Program-made: the position numbers and the translations under genes
NCBI RefSeq assembly: GCF_000717875.1
Contig: NZ_JOCT01000011.1
Location: forward strand, 1 to 64,000
Reading direction: 5' to 3'
DNA: 64,000 nucleotides
From: Streptomyces sp. NRRL S-455
GTDB taxonomy: Bacteria; Actinomycetota; Actinomycetes; Streptomycetales; Streptomycetaceae
Notes under the pieces: model-generated
Seen by the model: only the letters and a program-made list of their open reading frames with translations
Told to the model about the DNA's origin: nothing
Databases searched by the model: none
Part shown: one piece after another, positions 48,441 through 57,250 of the stretch
Numbering within the stretch: the first letter of the stretch is position 1
How the letters are laid out: each line of letters begins with the position of its first letter

Positions 48441-49184
48441 CTAGAGACCGGACTCGGAGGTGCGCACCAGGATGCGGCGGCAGTTCTCGCAGCGCACGAC
48501 CGTGTCGGGTGCCGCGTTGCGGATCTCGTTCAGCTCGGTGATGGCGAGCTCCTGGCGGCAGCCCTGGCAGCTGCGCGCGTACAGCTTGGCCGCGCCGATG
48601 CCGCCCTGCTGCTCGCGCAGCTTGTCGTAGAGCTTGAGCAGGTCGGCGGGCACGGACCCGGCGATGACCTCGCGTTCCTTGGAGACGGTCGCGATCTCGC
48701 CGTCGATCTCCTCGAGGGCGGCGTCGCGGCGGGCGGTCGCGTCGTCGACCTTCGCCTGGACGGAGGCGACCCGGTCGGTCAGCTCGGCCACCCGCTCCTG
48801 CGCGGACTCCCGGCGCTCCATGACCTCGAGCACCACGTCCTCCAGGTCGCCCTGCCGCTTGGCGAGCGAGGCGATCTCGCGCTGGAGGTTCTCCAGGTCC
48901 TTGGGGGAGGTGACGGCGCCGGAGTCCAGGCGCTGCTGGTCGCGGGCGGCGCGCTGACGCACCTGGTCCACGTCCTGCTCGGCCTTGGTCTGCTCGCGGG
49001 CGGTGTCGCTCTCCTCGGTCTGCGCGGCCACGAGCAGGTCGCGCAGCTGGGTGTGGTCCTTGGTCAGCGACTCGATCTCGGCGTGCTCGGGCAGCGACTT
49101 CCGCTTGTGCGCGAGCTGCTGCAGGCGGACGTCGAGATCCTGGACGTCGAGGAGTCGGATCTGGTCGGCGGGCGCGGCGTTCAG
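48441..49184 (-). CDS. Coiled-coil C4 zinc-ribbon protein, CTG start
   Basis: The 247-residue protein has a long coiled coil (residues about 20-180; rich in Glu, Lys, Gln and Arg) and a C-terminal zinc ribbon with CQGC and CENC pairs. It belongs to the CT398-like family, function unclear. The nearest ordinary in-frame start, GTG 49031, would delete the conserved opening (NAAPADQIRLLDVQDLDVRL). There is no ATG, GTG or TTG upstream of it in frame. CTG 49184 overlaps the nif3 stop as CTGA, exactly like an ATGA coupling junction, and GGGAG lies 7-8 nt upstream, so a CTG start is proposed. Confidence 0.87.
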   Translation of the reverse strand: MNAAPADQIRLLDVQDLDVRLQQLAHKRKSLPEHAEIESLTKDHTQLRDLLVAAQTEESDTAREQTKAEQDVDQVRQRAARDQQRLDSGAVTSPKDLENLQREIASLAKRQGDLEDVVLEVMERRESAQERVAELTDRVASVQAKVDDATARRDAALEEIDGEIATVSKEREVIAGSVPADLLKLYDKLREQQGGIGAAKLYARSCQGCRQELAITELNEIRNAAPDTVVRCENCRRILVRTSESGL

Positions 49185-50044
49185 TTCGGGGCTCCCAGGG
49201 GGTCAGAAGTGGTTGAGGCCGCGTGAGCGGTCCAGGGGTCGGTGACCGTCTTCGAGACGTGCACGCGCAGGTCCCATCCGTGCCGGTCGGAGATCTCGTC
49301 GAGCTGGCTCGCGGCCAGCTCGCACCAGGGCCACTCGGTGGCCCAGTGCGCCGCGTCGAGCAGCGCGAGGGGGCGGGGGGCGACAGCCGCCGTGAACTCT
49401 GACGCCGGGTGGTGGCGCAGGTCGGCCGTGAGGAAGGCGTCGACACCGGCCGCGCGTACGTGGTCGAAGAGGCTGTCGCCGGAGCCGCCGCTGACGGCGA
49501 CGGTACGCACCAGCGCCTCGGGGTCGCCGGCGACCCGGATGCCCTGCGCGGTGGCGGGCAGGCACTCGGCGGCGCGGGCGGCGAACTCGCGGACGGTCAG
49601 CGGGTGGTCCAGCGCGCAGACGCGGCCCAGGCCCCGGCGGCCCTCGGGATCGGTGGGGTCCGGGACCAGCGGCCCGGTGATCCTGAGGTCCAGGGCGCCC
49701 GCGAGGGCGTCGGAGACGCCCGGGTCGGCGGTGTCGGCGTTGGTGTGGGCGACGTGCAGCGCGATGTCGTTCTTGATGAGAGTGTGGACGACCCGGCCCT
49801 TGAAGTGCGTCGCGGCGACGGTCGTGGTGCCGCGCAGGTAGAGGGGGTGGTGGGTGACGAGCAGGTCGGCGCCCAGCTCCACCGCCTCGTCGACGATCTC
49901 CTGGACCGGGTCGACGGCGAACAGGACCCGCGTGACCGCCTGGTCCGGGTCACCCGCGACCGTACCGACCGCGTCCCAGGACTCGGCCCGCTCGGCGGGC
50001 CACAGGGTCTCCAGCGCGGCGATGACTTCAGACAGACGGGGCAC
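49181..50044 (-). CDS. Nif3-like dinuclear metal-centre hexameric protein
   Basis: The 287-residue protein belongs to the NIF3/YbgI family. It has LSEVIAALETLWPAERAESWDAVG, the metal ligands in LLVTHHPLYLRG and HVAHTNADTADPGVSDALA, TVAVSGGSGDSL, TADLRHHPASEF and LLDAAHWATEWP. The family forms toroidal hexamers with a two-metal site and has been linked to GTP cyclohydrolase-like or hydrolase activity. GTG 50044 starts the conserved region. It heads the operon nif3 - zinc ribbon - RNase H/phosphatase. Confidence 0.9.
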   Translation of the reverse strand: MPRLSEVIAALETLWPAERAESWDAVGTVAGDPDQAVTRVLFAVDPVQEIVDEAVELGADLLVTHHPLYLRGTTTVAATHFKGRVVHTLIKNDIALHVAHTNADTADPGVSDALAGALDLRITGPLVPDPTDPEGRRGLGRVCALDHPLTVREFAARAAECLPATAQGIRVAGDPEALVRTVAVSGGSGDSLFDHVRAAGVDAFLTADLRHHPASEFTAAVAPRPLALLDAAHWATEWPWCELAASQLDEISDRHGWDLRVHVSKTVTDPWTAHAASTTSDPLGAPN

Positions 50045-50241
50045 GGGTGCAAGGCTACCCGCCTGATCTGTGGCGTTGAACCGCCACCGCCCCCGTCGGC
50101 CGGCTCTCGCCCCGAGCAGCACAAAAGCCCCCTTTCCCTCAGACGAATCGTTCCTGGAACACCCTTATGTGTGAAGCCGGGAGCCGTCGCATTCGCCGCC
50201 CGCGTACGAAAACTACGTTCGTCACTGGAGGTGACCGAACG

Positions 50242-51621
50242 ATGACAGCGTGTGCGATCGAACCTTCGGCGGGTCACGAGGACGGAGCCGCGCCGACGGG
50301 ATGCACGCTCAGCGCGGACGGCGCCTACGCCGCGCGCCTCGCGTCGGCCGGCGGGTCCTGGTTCCCGGAGCGCTGGACCCTGGACGGCCCCGAGCCGTAT
50401 GCGGTGCCACTGCCCCGCAACCAGCCGGAGGAGCCGGGCACCGAGGTGCAGCCGATGGGTGACGGGCGGGTGCTCATCCACCGTCTGGTGGCCGGGCGGC
50501 ACGCGTTCTCGCTGCTGTATCCGACCGGGCCCGGAACGGGCGAGCTGCCCCTGGGTGCGGTCGAGTGCCCGGCGGGCACGACCCGGCTGCGGCTGCTGCC
50601 GCCCGCCCCCGGCGGCGAGAAGGCGTACGCGCTGGCCGTCGGGCCGCGTTCCACGACGGTGTGGCTGGTGGCGGGCGGCGGCTTCGGACCGGAGCGGCTG
50701 GCGGAGTTGCCCGGCCGCTGCTCGGGCGGGGTCTGGCTGGACCGTACGGAACGGCTGCTCGCCCTGGACCGGGAGACCGGTGGGCGCACCAAGGCCGTCG
50801 TGGTGGACCTGGAGCGCGGTGGCGAGGTGTCGCCGCTGCTGCAGATCGCCGCCTGCAGCGACGACCGGCTGCTGCTCGCCGACCACGACAGCGGGCTGCT
50901 GATCGTCCGCTCGGACGCGCCCTCGCCGGGGCAGGAGCGGCTGGGCTGGGGGGTGCTGGGCAGCACGCTGCCGGTGCGCTTCCCGGAGTGCCTGCGGTTG
51001 CGGGGCTGCACCGTCACGCCGTTCGCCATCCAGCCGGGGCAGGTGCTGACACCGGAGAGCTGCGCGGTGGCGCTGCGCGTCGACGGGCCTGCGGGCAGCT
51101 GGATCGGCGTGTGGCGGCCGGCGGAGCGCCGGGTGCACCATCTCCCGGCGCCCGAGGGGTGGCTGGCGGGCACCGGCCTGTGGACGCCGGACGGGGTACT
51201 GCGCCTGCCGTACGTGACACCGGTGGTGCCGTGCGGGGTGGCGCAGATGAGCCCACCGGCGGCTTCGGCCGTACCGCCGGAAGCGGGTGCGGCGTCGCCG
51301 CACGGCCCGGACCCGGGGAAGGAGCCAGGGAGGGGGCCGGTGCGGGAGCCGGGAAAGGAGCCGGTGCGGCCACCTGTGCGGAGGCCGGTGCCGAGGCCGG
51401 TGCGGGAGCCGGACGGGCTGACCGCCGGCACGGTCGTCGGCACGGCCCCCGCCCCGGGACACCCCCCGGAACCCGCGCCCCCGGAGCCGGCGCACTCCGT
51501 GCACCCCTCGGGGCCGGAACACCCCGCCTCGCCAGCCCGTCCCGCTCAGCCTCCGGCCCCCTCCACTCCACGTCCGGTCCCGCTGCAACAGGCCCCGTTG
51601 GGAGGGCTTGTAACGAAGTAG
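50242..51621 (+). CDS. Beta-propeller-like hypothetical protein with Pro-rich tail
   Basis: The 459-residue protein has a ~345-residue beta-rich N-terminal region with repeated blade-like segments (CTLSADGAYAARLASAGG, VWLDRTERLLALDRETGG, ACSDDRLLLADHDSG, GTGLWTPDGVLRLPYV). A ~110-residue Pro/Arg/Glu-rich disordered tail with PVR/PVRRP repeats follows. It has no signal peptide. ATG 50242 follows a perfect GGAGGTGA site at 7-nt spacing. It resembles conserved Streptomyces hypotheticals next to the nif3/RNase H operon; function is unknown. Confidence 0.85.
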   Translation: MTACAIEPSAGHEDGAAPTGCTLSADGAYAARLASAGGSWFPERWTLDGPEPYAVPLPRNQPEEPGTEVQPMGDGRVLIHRLVAGRHAFSLLYPTGPGTGELPLGAVECPAGTTRLRLLPPAPGGEKAYALAVGPRSTTVWLVAGGGFGPERLAELPGRCSGGVWLDRTERLLALDRETGGRTKAVVVDLERGGEVSPLLQIAACSDDRLLLADHDSGLLIVRSDAPSPGQERLGWGVLGSTLPVRFPECLRLRGCTVTPFAIQPGQVLTPESCAVALRVDGPAGSWIGVWRPAERRVHHLPAPEGWLAGTGLWTPDGVLRLPYVTPVVPCGVAQMSPPAASAVPPEAGAASPHGPDPGKEPGRGPVREPGKEPVRPPVRRPVPRPVREPDGLTAGTVVGTAPAPGHPPEPAPPEPAHSVHPSGPEHPASPARPAQPPAPSTPRPVPLQQAPLGGLVTK

Positions 51622-51717
51622 TGCCGGTTGGTTGGCCGCCTGGATCGGAGGTGCGGGGTGCCGGTTAGACTCACCCGGCTGTAAGAAAGATCATGTTGAC
51701 GGGGTGAATTCCATCCG

Positions 51718-51885
51718 ATGAGCGACGCCAGCACGAACCAGCCGCACACGGGCGACGTCCAGGAGATCTCCACCGGCCCGGGCCGGCACCGTGGCGAGGT
51801 CTCCACGCAGGTCGGCGAGAAGGCTCCGCGCGGCCGTCACCGCAAGCCGGTGGCGGAGAGCGAGCAGACCGGGACGGCGGCCTGA
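51718..51885 (+). CDS. Conserved 55-residue Streptomyces small protein
   Basis: ATG 51718 to TGA 51885 encodes a short hydrophilic protein (MSDASTNQPHTGDVQEISTG, then GRHRGEV, GRHRKPVAESEQ). The GRHR repeats match conserved small proteins I recall from other Streptomyces; function is unknown. A GGGGTGA site lies about 10 nt upstream. A strong hairpin follows 27 bp after the stop. Confidence 0.7.
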   Translation: MSDASTNQPHTGDVQEISTGPGRHRGEVSTQVGEKAPRGRHRKPVAESEQTGTAA

Positions 51886-51911
51886 GGGCACGTCAGTCAC
51901 GGACGAGAAAG

Positions 51912-51938
51912 CGGCCCTGCCCCTCCCGGGCAGGGCCG
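51912..51938. terminator. Bidirectional terminator between small protein and SDR genes
   Basis: An 11-bp perfect stem (CGGCCCTGCCC with GGGCAGGGCCG) has a 5-nt loop, followed by TCTCTCTG on the plus strand. It lies between the convergent small-protein and SDR genes, 11 bp from the SDR stop. Confidence 0.8.
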
Positions 51939-51949
51939 TCTCTCTGTCC

Positions 51950-52891
51950 TCAGCCGCGTTTCAGCCCCAGCACCTCCACCGCCGCGAACGTCTCCCCCGC
52001 CGGCCGGTCCGCGTAGTACGCCCCGAGCACGGCCTCCAGCTCGTCGTACGTGAAGGTGTTTTGCTTGCTGTCGAACCGGGCGGCGACCCGGGGCCGTTCG
52101 ACGACCGCGACCATCCCGCCGTGCACCACGAGGAGCTGCCCGTTGACGTGGGCGGCGGCGGGTGAGGCGAGGTAGCAGACGAGGGGGGCGACGTGCTCGG
52201 GAGCGAGCGGGTCGAGGCCGCCCGCGGAGGGCGGTTGGACGCCCGCGAAGACGTCCTCGGTCATCCGGGTGCGGGCGCGGGGGCAGATGGCGTTGGCCGT
52301 CACGCCGTACTTGCCGAGGGCGAGGGCCGTGGAGGTGGTGAGGCCGACGATCCCGCCCTTGGCCGCCGCGTAGTTGGGCTGCCCGGCGGAGCCGGCGAGG
52401 AACGCTTCCGAGGAGGTGTTCACGATCCGCCCGAACACCGGCTCCCCGGCCCGCTTGGACCGCTCCCTCCAGTGCGCGGCGGCGAACCGGGTGGTGTTGA
52501 AGTGCCCTTTGAGGTGGACGCGGAGCACGGCGTCCCACTCCTCCTCGGCCATCGAGAACACCATGCGGTCGCGCAGGATGCCCGCGTTGTTGACCAGGAT
52601 GTCGAGCCTGCCGTACTCGGCGACGGCCAGTTCGACCAGTTCGCGCGCCTGCTGGAAGTCGGAGACGTCGCCGGTGTGCGCGAGGGCGGAACCGCCCGCC
52701 GCCCGGATCTCGGCGGCGACCTCCTCGGCGGGTCCGGCCGAGGCCTCGCCGGTGCCGTCGCGGCGGGGCTGCCCGTAGTCGTTGACGACGACGGCGGCGC
52801 CGAGCCGGGCGAGTTCCCGCGCCTCGGCCCGGCCGAGCCCGCGGCCCGCGCCGGTGACGATCGCGGACAGTCCCTGGAGCGGGAGCGGCAT
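51950..52891 (-). CDS. Short-chain dehydrogenase/reductase
   Basis: The 313-residue protein is an SDR with TGAGRGLG (cofactor loop), NNAG (NNAGILRDRMVF), Ser in NTSSEAF and the YxxxK pair in NYAAAKGG. A ~60-residue C-terminal extension resembles the MFE-2-type 3-hydroxyacyl-CoA dehydrogenases. It would oxidise a 3-hydroxyacyl-CoA formed by the upstream MaoC hydratase. ATG 52891 follows GAGGA and sits 11 bp after the ADH stop, so it is third in the MaoC-ADH-SDR operon. Confidence 0.88.
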   Translation of the reverse strand: MPLPLQGLSAIVTGAGRGLGRAEARELARLGAAVVVNDYGQPRRDGTGEASAGPAEEVAAEIRAAGGSALAHTGDVSDFQQARELVELAVAEYGRLDILVNNAGILRDRMVFSMAEEEWDAVLRVHLKGHFNTTRFAAAHWRERSKRAGEPVFGRIVNTSSEAFLAGSAGQPNYAAAKGGIVGLTTSTALALGKYGVTANAICPRARTRMTEDVFAGVQPPSAGGLDPLAPEHVAPLVCYLASPAAAHVNGQLLVVHGGMVAVVERPRVAARFDSKQNTFTYDELEAVLGAYYADRPAGETFAAVEVLGLKRG

Positions 52892-52902
52892 GGCGGCGGT
52901 CC

Positions 52903-53979
52903 TCACAGCTCGATGCAGGTGCGCAGGGCGGTCCCGGTGCGCATCTGGTCCAGGGCCTCGTTGATGTCGGCGAGCGGGACCCGGTGGGTGATCAGGCCCG
53001 CCAGGTCGAGCCGGCCGGCGCGCCAGAGGGCGATGGCGCGTTCGTAGGAGCGCAGGACGTCGCCGCCGCCGTACAGGGACGGCAGGATCCGCTTCTCGTC
53101 GAAGAACAGCTCGAACATGGTGAGCTGGAGGACGTCGTCCATGGCGCCGGCGCCGACCACGACGAGGGTGCCGCCGCGCCGGGTGGTGTCGTACGCGGTG
53201 CGTGCGGTGGCCGACCTGCCGACGACCTCGAAGACGTAGTCGAAGCCCTCACCGGCGGTGATCTGCTGCTTGGCGTCGGCGAGTTCGTCGGGCGAGACGG
53301 CCTTCGTGGCCCCGAACCGCAGGGCCGCCTCGCGCCGGGAGACGACCGGGTCGACCGCGACGATCTCGGCGGCCCCGCGCAGCCGGGCGCCCTGGATGAC
53401 GGAGATGCCGACGCCCCCGCACCCGATGACGGCCACGGACGAACCGGCCTCCACGTCGGCCGTGTTGAGCGCGGCGCCCAGCCCGGTCGTCACCCCGCAG
53501 CCGATGAGGGCGGCGATGTCGAAGGGCACGTCGTCGGGTACCGGCACCGCGCATCCGGCGTCGACGACGACCTCCTCGGCGAAGGTGCCGGTGCCGGCGA
53601 AACCGAAGACCTCCCCGCCGGGCCGCCTGAAGTTGGGGGTGCCCGCGTTCATGAACCCGGCCAGACACAGCTGGGTCTGGCCGCGCCGGCAGGAGGGGCA
53701 GGTGCCACAGGCGGGCAGCCAGCACACGACGACCCGGTCACCGGCCTTCAGGTGGCCGACGCCCTCGCCGGCTTCGAGGATCTCCCCCGCTCCCTCGTGT
53801 CCGGGTACGAACGGCGCGGGTTGCGGCAGTACCCCGCTCATCGCCGACAGGTCGGAGTGGCACAGCCCCGTGGCGCGCACCCGGATGCGCACCTTGCCGG
53901 GGCCGAACCCCACCGCCTCGACATCGTCGAGGACCTCCAGCTTGTCCTGGCCGGTCTCGTGCAGTACGGCTGCGCGCAT
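52903..53979 (-). CDS. Zinc-dependent class III-type alcohol dehydrogenase
   Basis: The 358-residue protein is a medium-chain dehydrogenase. It has the catalytic-zinc region GLCHSDLSAMSG, GHEGAGEILEAG, a structural-zinc cluster CGTCPSCRRGQTQLC, the cofactor loop GCGGVG and an NAD-type acid (AEIVAVDPV). It would interconvert alcohols and aldehydes or ketones, probably with NAD or mycothiol/NDMA-type redox coupling. ATG 53979 starts the conserved region. It lies between the MaoC and SDR genes in one operon. Confidence 0.9.
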   Translation of the reverse strand: MRAAVLHETGQDKLEVLDDVEAVGFGPGKVRIRVRATGLCHSDLSAMSGVLPQPAPFVPGHEGAGEILEAGEGVGHLKAGDRVVVCWLPACGTCPSCRRGQTQLCLAGFMNAGTPNFRRPGGEVFGFAGTGTFAEEVVVDAGCAVPVPDDVPFDIAALIGCGVTTGLGAALNTADVEAGSSVAVIGCGGVGISVIQGARLRGAAEIVAVDPVVSRREAALRFGATKAVSPDELADAKQQITAGEGFDYVFEVVGRSATARTAYDTTRRGGTLVVVGAGAMDDVLQLTMFELFFDEKRILPSLYGGGDVLRSYERAIALWRAGRLDLAGLITHRVPLADINEALDQMRTGTALRTCIEL

Positions 53980-54021
53980 GGTGCGGGCTCCCCTCGTACG
54001 GCGTCTGGAACTCACGGGAAC

Positions 54022-54879
54022 TCAGGTGTGGTCGACCGTGGTGTCGGCGAGGACGGGCGTGTCCTCGCGCTCCACGGCGCTGACCGCGACCCTGGTGGAC
54101 TCCGGCGTGTGCCACATGCGGATCCGCAGCGTCTCCCCCGGGTACACGACCCCGGCGAACCGCGTGGTGTACGACCGCACCCGGGTCACGTCACCGCCGA
54201 GCAGCGTGTCGACGACCGCCTTGAGCGTGATGCCGTAGGTGCACAGTCCGTGCAGGATGGGCCGTTCGAACCCGGCGACCTTGGCGAACTCCGGGTCGGC
54301 GTGCAGCGGGTTCCGGTCGCCGGAGAGGCGGTAGAGCAGGGCCTGGTCCTCACGGACCCGTCGTTCGACGGTCCGTGCGGGTTCGCCGGTGGGGGGTTCG
54401 AGCCGGCTGGAGGGGCCGCGGTCACCGCCCCAGCCGCCCTCTCCGCGGACGAAGATCTGGGCGTCGTTGGTCCACAACGGGCCGTCCGGGTCGGCGACTT
54501 CGGTGCGCAGCACGAGGACGGCGGCCTTGCCCTTGTCGTAGACGGCGGCGATCCGGTTGGTGGCTGTCGCGGTGCCCTCCGCGGGGATCGGGCGGTGGAG
54601 CACGAGGCTCTGGCCGCCGTGCAGGACGCGGGCGAGGTCGACGTCGACGCCCGGCATGGACAGCCCGCTGGTCACCCCGGGTTTTCCGCCGCCCGCGACG
54701 GTGGCGAAGCTCGGCAGGACGTGCAGCCGGGACTCCAGGGTGTAGCGCAGCTCGTCGGGGTCGGTGGCGGGGACTCCGGCGCCGATGCCGAGGTGGTAGA
54801 GCTGCACGTCCTTGCGGTCCCAGGAGAGTTCGCCGGTCCGGGGTTCGGCGGCGAGCGCCTTGGCTGCGTCGATGGGCAT
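54022..54879 (-). CDS. MaoC-like 2-enoyl-CoA hydratase
   Basis: The 285-residue protein is a double hot-dog enoyl-CoA hydratase 2 of the HtdY/MFE-2 type. The C-terminal half has the catalytic motif YRLSGDRNPLHADPEFAKVAGFERPILHG (Asp and His). The N-terminal half (IGAGVPATDPDELRYTLE) is the non-catalytic hot-dog. It hydrates trans-2-enoyl-CoAs in beta-oxidation, including sterol side chains in relatives. It heads the MaoC-ADH-SDR operon behind a KstR-consensus operator. Confidence 0.9.
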   Translation of the reverse strand: MPIDAAKALAAEPRTGELSWDRKDVQLYHLGIGAGVPATDPDELRYTLESRLHVLPSFATVAGGGKPGVTSGLSMPGVDVDLARVLHGGQSLVLHRPIPAEGTATATNRIAAVYDKGKAAVLVLRTEVADPDGPLWTNDAQIFVRGEGGWGGDRGPSSRLEPPTGEPARTVERRVREDQALLYRLSGDRNPLHADPEFAKVAGFERPILHGLCTYGITLKAVVDTLLGGDVTRVRSYTTRFAGVVYPGETLRIRMWHTPESTRVAVSAVEREDTPVLADTTVDHT

Positions 54880-54980
54880 GGGGCTCCTGATCGCCGTGGG
54901 AAGGGCTTCGGCATCACCGTGGGAAGGACCTCGGCACGGCCGTCCGCACCGTCGGCCGCACCGAGGCCGTCTCGGGCCGA

Positions 54981-54998
54981 ACTGGAACGCGTTCCAGT
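54981..54998. promoter_or_regulatory. KstR-like operator (perfect 18-bp palindrome)
   Basis: ACTGGAACGCGTTCCAGT is perfectly palindromic and contains a full match to the published KstR motif TNNAACNNGTTNNA. It lies about 10 bp downstream of the -10 of the MaoC promoter, where a bound repressor would block initiation. No KstR-type regulator gene is in the window. Confidence 0.75.
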
Positions 54999-55008
54999 CC
55001 TGGGTCTT

Positions 55009-55037
55009 TGTATAGCCCAGGCCCGCACACTTGTGAA
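55009..55037 (-). promoter_or_regulatory. Promoter of the MaoC-ADH-SDR operon
   Basis: On the minus strand TTCACA (55037-55032) and TATACA (55014-55009) are separated by 17 bp, each one base from the vegetative consensus. This is among the best promoters in the window. Initiation would fall close to the 18-bp palindrome. Confidence 0.7.
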
Positions 55038-55042
55038 GGCTC

Positions 55043-55057
55043 CTGACGTCACGTCAG
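55043..55057. promoter_or_regulatory. 15-bp dyad upstream of the MaoC promoter
   Basis: CTGACGT-C-ACGTCAG is a perfect odd palindrome with 7-bp arms just upstream of the -35 element. It could bind a second regulator acting on the operon or on the divergent pyruvyltransferase gene. Confidence 0.45.
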
Positions 55058-55193
55058 ATCGCTCCCCTGGCCCGCCCCGCATCCGGGCCGACAGGGCCGG
55101 GACCTCAGCCGGGCAACGTCGGCGTGTACGTTGGCCGTTGGTCCGCGCCGCAGTCCTCGGCGGCGCCGGTTACGGGCTAGGGAAAAGGAACAC

Positions 55194-56420
55194 ATGGCAC
55201 GCGTCGCCGTCATCACCGCGCCGAACATCGGTTACCGCAACACCGGCATGCTGACCGTCGACCTGGCTTTCGAGTCCCTGCGGCGGCGTATGGCCGGCGA
55301 GGTCGACGCGACCTGGTACACCCTGCACACGCCGGAGACCGTGCCCCTGCGCGACTGCGCACGCGGCACCGCCTTCCCGTTCCGTTTCCACCCCCTGGCC
55401 GAGCACCTCGACGCGCTCCGCGAGCACGACGCGGTCGTCTTCTGGGGCGACTTCCTCCACACCCGGCACTACCTGGAGCAGGACGCCACCAACCGCCTGC
55501 TCGACTTCGGCTTCGCCGAGGACCGTGACGCCGCCCGGAACCTGCTGAACCGGACCCTGCTGTTCGCCGACCAGCCGGACGAGCTGCTCGCCCGGACCCT
55601 CAGCTACGGCGGGACGATCCTGCACAACTCGCAGTCCGACTACGAGGACAAGGAGTACGGTCCGCTGTTCTCCCGACTGGTGACGCGGAGCCACCGCGTC
55701 TGGGTGCGGGACCCGCTCTCGGCGGCGAAGATCGCGCACCTGCGCGAGGACCGTACGACCGACTACTTCGGTTCGGACGCGGCCCTGCTGTCCCGCCCCG
55801 GCGACCTCGACCACCTCCCGGCCACCGAGTGGTCCCGGTCCGTGCCGGACGGCGGAGCGATCGGCGTGTTCCTGGGCGCCCGTACGCCGATCCCAGAGTG
55901 GCTGCCCGCCTTCTGCCAGGGCCTGTCCGACCGTCTGGGCGCCCCGCTGGAATGGCTGCCCTGGTTCGACCGGGACGTTCCCGCTCCGGTCGGGCACATC
56001 GCGCCCCGGCCCGGCCGGCACACCATCGGCGACCTGCTGGGCGTGCTCCCCCGGTACCGGCTGGTGATCACGGACACCTACCACCTGGCGGTCAACGCCT
56101 GGGGCGCCGGCACCCCGGCGGTGTGCGTCGGCGCGCCCGAGCCGGCGCCCAAGACCCACGACGACTACCTGACGCTGAGCGATGTGAAGAAGCACGTCTT
56201 CCACATGGCCTACGACGCGACGGATTTCTACCTGTCCACCCTCCCCGACACCGAGGAGGGCCACGAGCGCCGCCTCGACCGGCTCGTCCACCTCGTGGAG
56301 GGCGGCGGCGCCGACGCCGTGGCCCGGCGCATCCGCGCTCACGCCGACCATTCGGCGTCGGCGTTCACCGGAACACTGGCCTCACTGCTCGGCACCCCCC
56401 GGCCTGCCCTGGGCCGGTGA
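55194..56420 (+). CDS. Polysaccharide pyruvyl transferase family protein
   Basis: The 408-residue protein resembles the PS_pyruv_trans family (CsaB-like, GT-B fold). It has ITAPNIGYRNTGMLTVDLAFESL at the N-terminus, VFWGDFLHTRHYL, SRVWVRDPLSAAKI-like RHVWVRD, and YRLVITDTYHLAVNAWGAGTPAVCVGA near the C-terminus. Such enzymes add pyruvate ketals from PEP to cell-surface sugars. The gene is not in an obvious polysaccharide cluster, so the acceptor is unknown. ATG 55194 follows an AAAGGAA site. Confidence 0.8.
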   Translation: MARVAVITAPNIGYRNTGMLTVDLAFESLRRRMAGEVDATWYTLHTPETVPLRDCARGTAFPFRFHPLAEHLDALREHDAVVFWGDFLHTRHYLEQDATNRLLDFGFAEDRDAARNLLNRTLLFADQPDELLARTLSYGGTILHNSQSDYEDKEYGPLFSRLVTRSHRVWVRDPLSAAKIAHLREDRTTDYFGSDAALLSRPGDLDHLPATEWSRSVPDGGAIGVFLGARTPIPEWLPAFCQGLSDRLGAPLEWLPWFDRDVPAPVGHIAPRPGRHTIGDLLGVLPRYRLVITDTYHLAVNAWGAGTPAVCVGAPEPAPKTHDDYLTLSDVKKHVFHMAYDATDFYLSTLPDTEEGHERRLDRLVHLVEGGGADAVARRIRAHADHSASAFTGTLASLLGTPRPALGR

Positions 56421-56470
56421 CCGGCGGAGCCGCCCCGCACCGCCGGTGGGAGACCAACCGCACCGAGGCC

Positions 56471-57250
56471 CTACGGCAAGCCCGCAGCCAGGGCCGGCGG
56501 TGAGTCCGGCTCCCGCCGGAACAGCGCCGTCCACAGGAAGGACTCACCGAACCACGCCGAGTCCTCCGGCTCGTCCCGCATCCGCCGCAACTCGACCTCG
56601 GTCAGTCCCGAGAAGATCTCCCGCAACGACTCGGGGGTGTACGCGAGTCCGCCCCGCAGCCCCGAGGCCGCCGCACGGTAGAAGTCGGCGTCGGACAGTT
56701 CCGATCCCATCCCGCCGGCCCCGGCCGCGAAACAGGTGAGGCCGAACAGACCGCCGGGGGCCAGGACCTCGTCCAGCAGCCTCAGGTAGCTGAGCCTCCG
56801 GTGCGGGGGCAGGTGGTGGAAGCAGCCGGAGTCGAAGACGAGGTCGTACGGGCCGGTGAGTTCCGCACCGGCGAGTTCGAACGCGTCGCCGCAGAGGAAC
56901 CGCACGTTCCCCGCCCCGGCCGTACGCGCCCGCTCCCCGGCCCAGTCGACCGCGGCCGGGGCCAGGTCGACCGCGTCCACATCGAAGCCCCGCTCCGCCA
57001 GGTACAGCGCGTTACGGCCCGGACCGCACCCCAGGTCGAGCGCCCGCCCGCCGCTGACCAGCCCCCGGTCGAGACAACTCACCAGGCTCTCGTCCGGCTT
57101 GGCGACGAAGAACGGCACCGGACGGGAGCGGTCGGCGTAGAAGCCGTCCCACCAGTCGGCACCCCGCTCCGTCCACCGGTCGGCCTCGGGCGCGAAGAGC
57201 CCGTCGAGCAGGGCGAGTACGTCGTCGACGGTGCGTATGTTCCGGTCCAT
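56471..57250 (-). CDS. Class I SAM-dependent methyltransferase
   Basis: The 259-residue protein has a canonical Rossmann methyltransferase fold: ALDLGCGPGRNALYLAERGFDVDAVDLAPAAVDWA (motif I and post I), FDSGCFHHLPPHRRLSYL and LAPGGLFGLTCF. The WWDGFYADRSRPVPFF N-terminus resembles thiopurine/small-molecule methyltransferases. ATG 57250 follows AAGGGGGA. The substrate is unknown. Confidence 0.88.
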   Translation of the reverse strand: MDRNIRTVDDVLALLDGLFAPEADRWTERGADWWDGFYADRSRPVPFFVAKPDESLVSCLDRGLVSGGRALDLGCGPGRNALYLAERGFDVDAVDLAPAAVDWAGERARTAGAGNVRFLCGDAFELAGAELTGPYDLVFDSGCFHHLPPHRRLSYLRLLDEVLAPGGLFGLTCFAAGAGGMGSELSDADFYRAAASGLRGGLAYTPESLREIFSGLTEVELRRMRDEPEDSAWFGESFLWTALFRREPDSPPALAAGLP

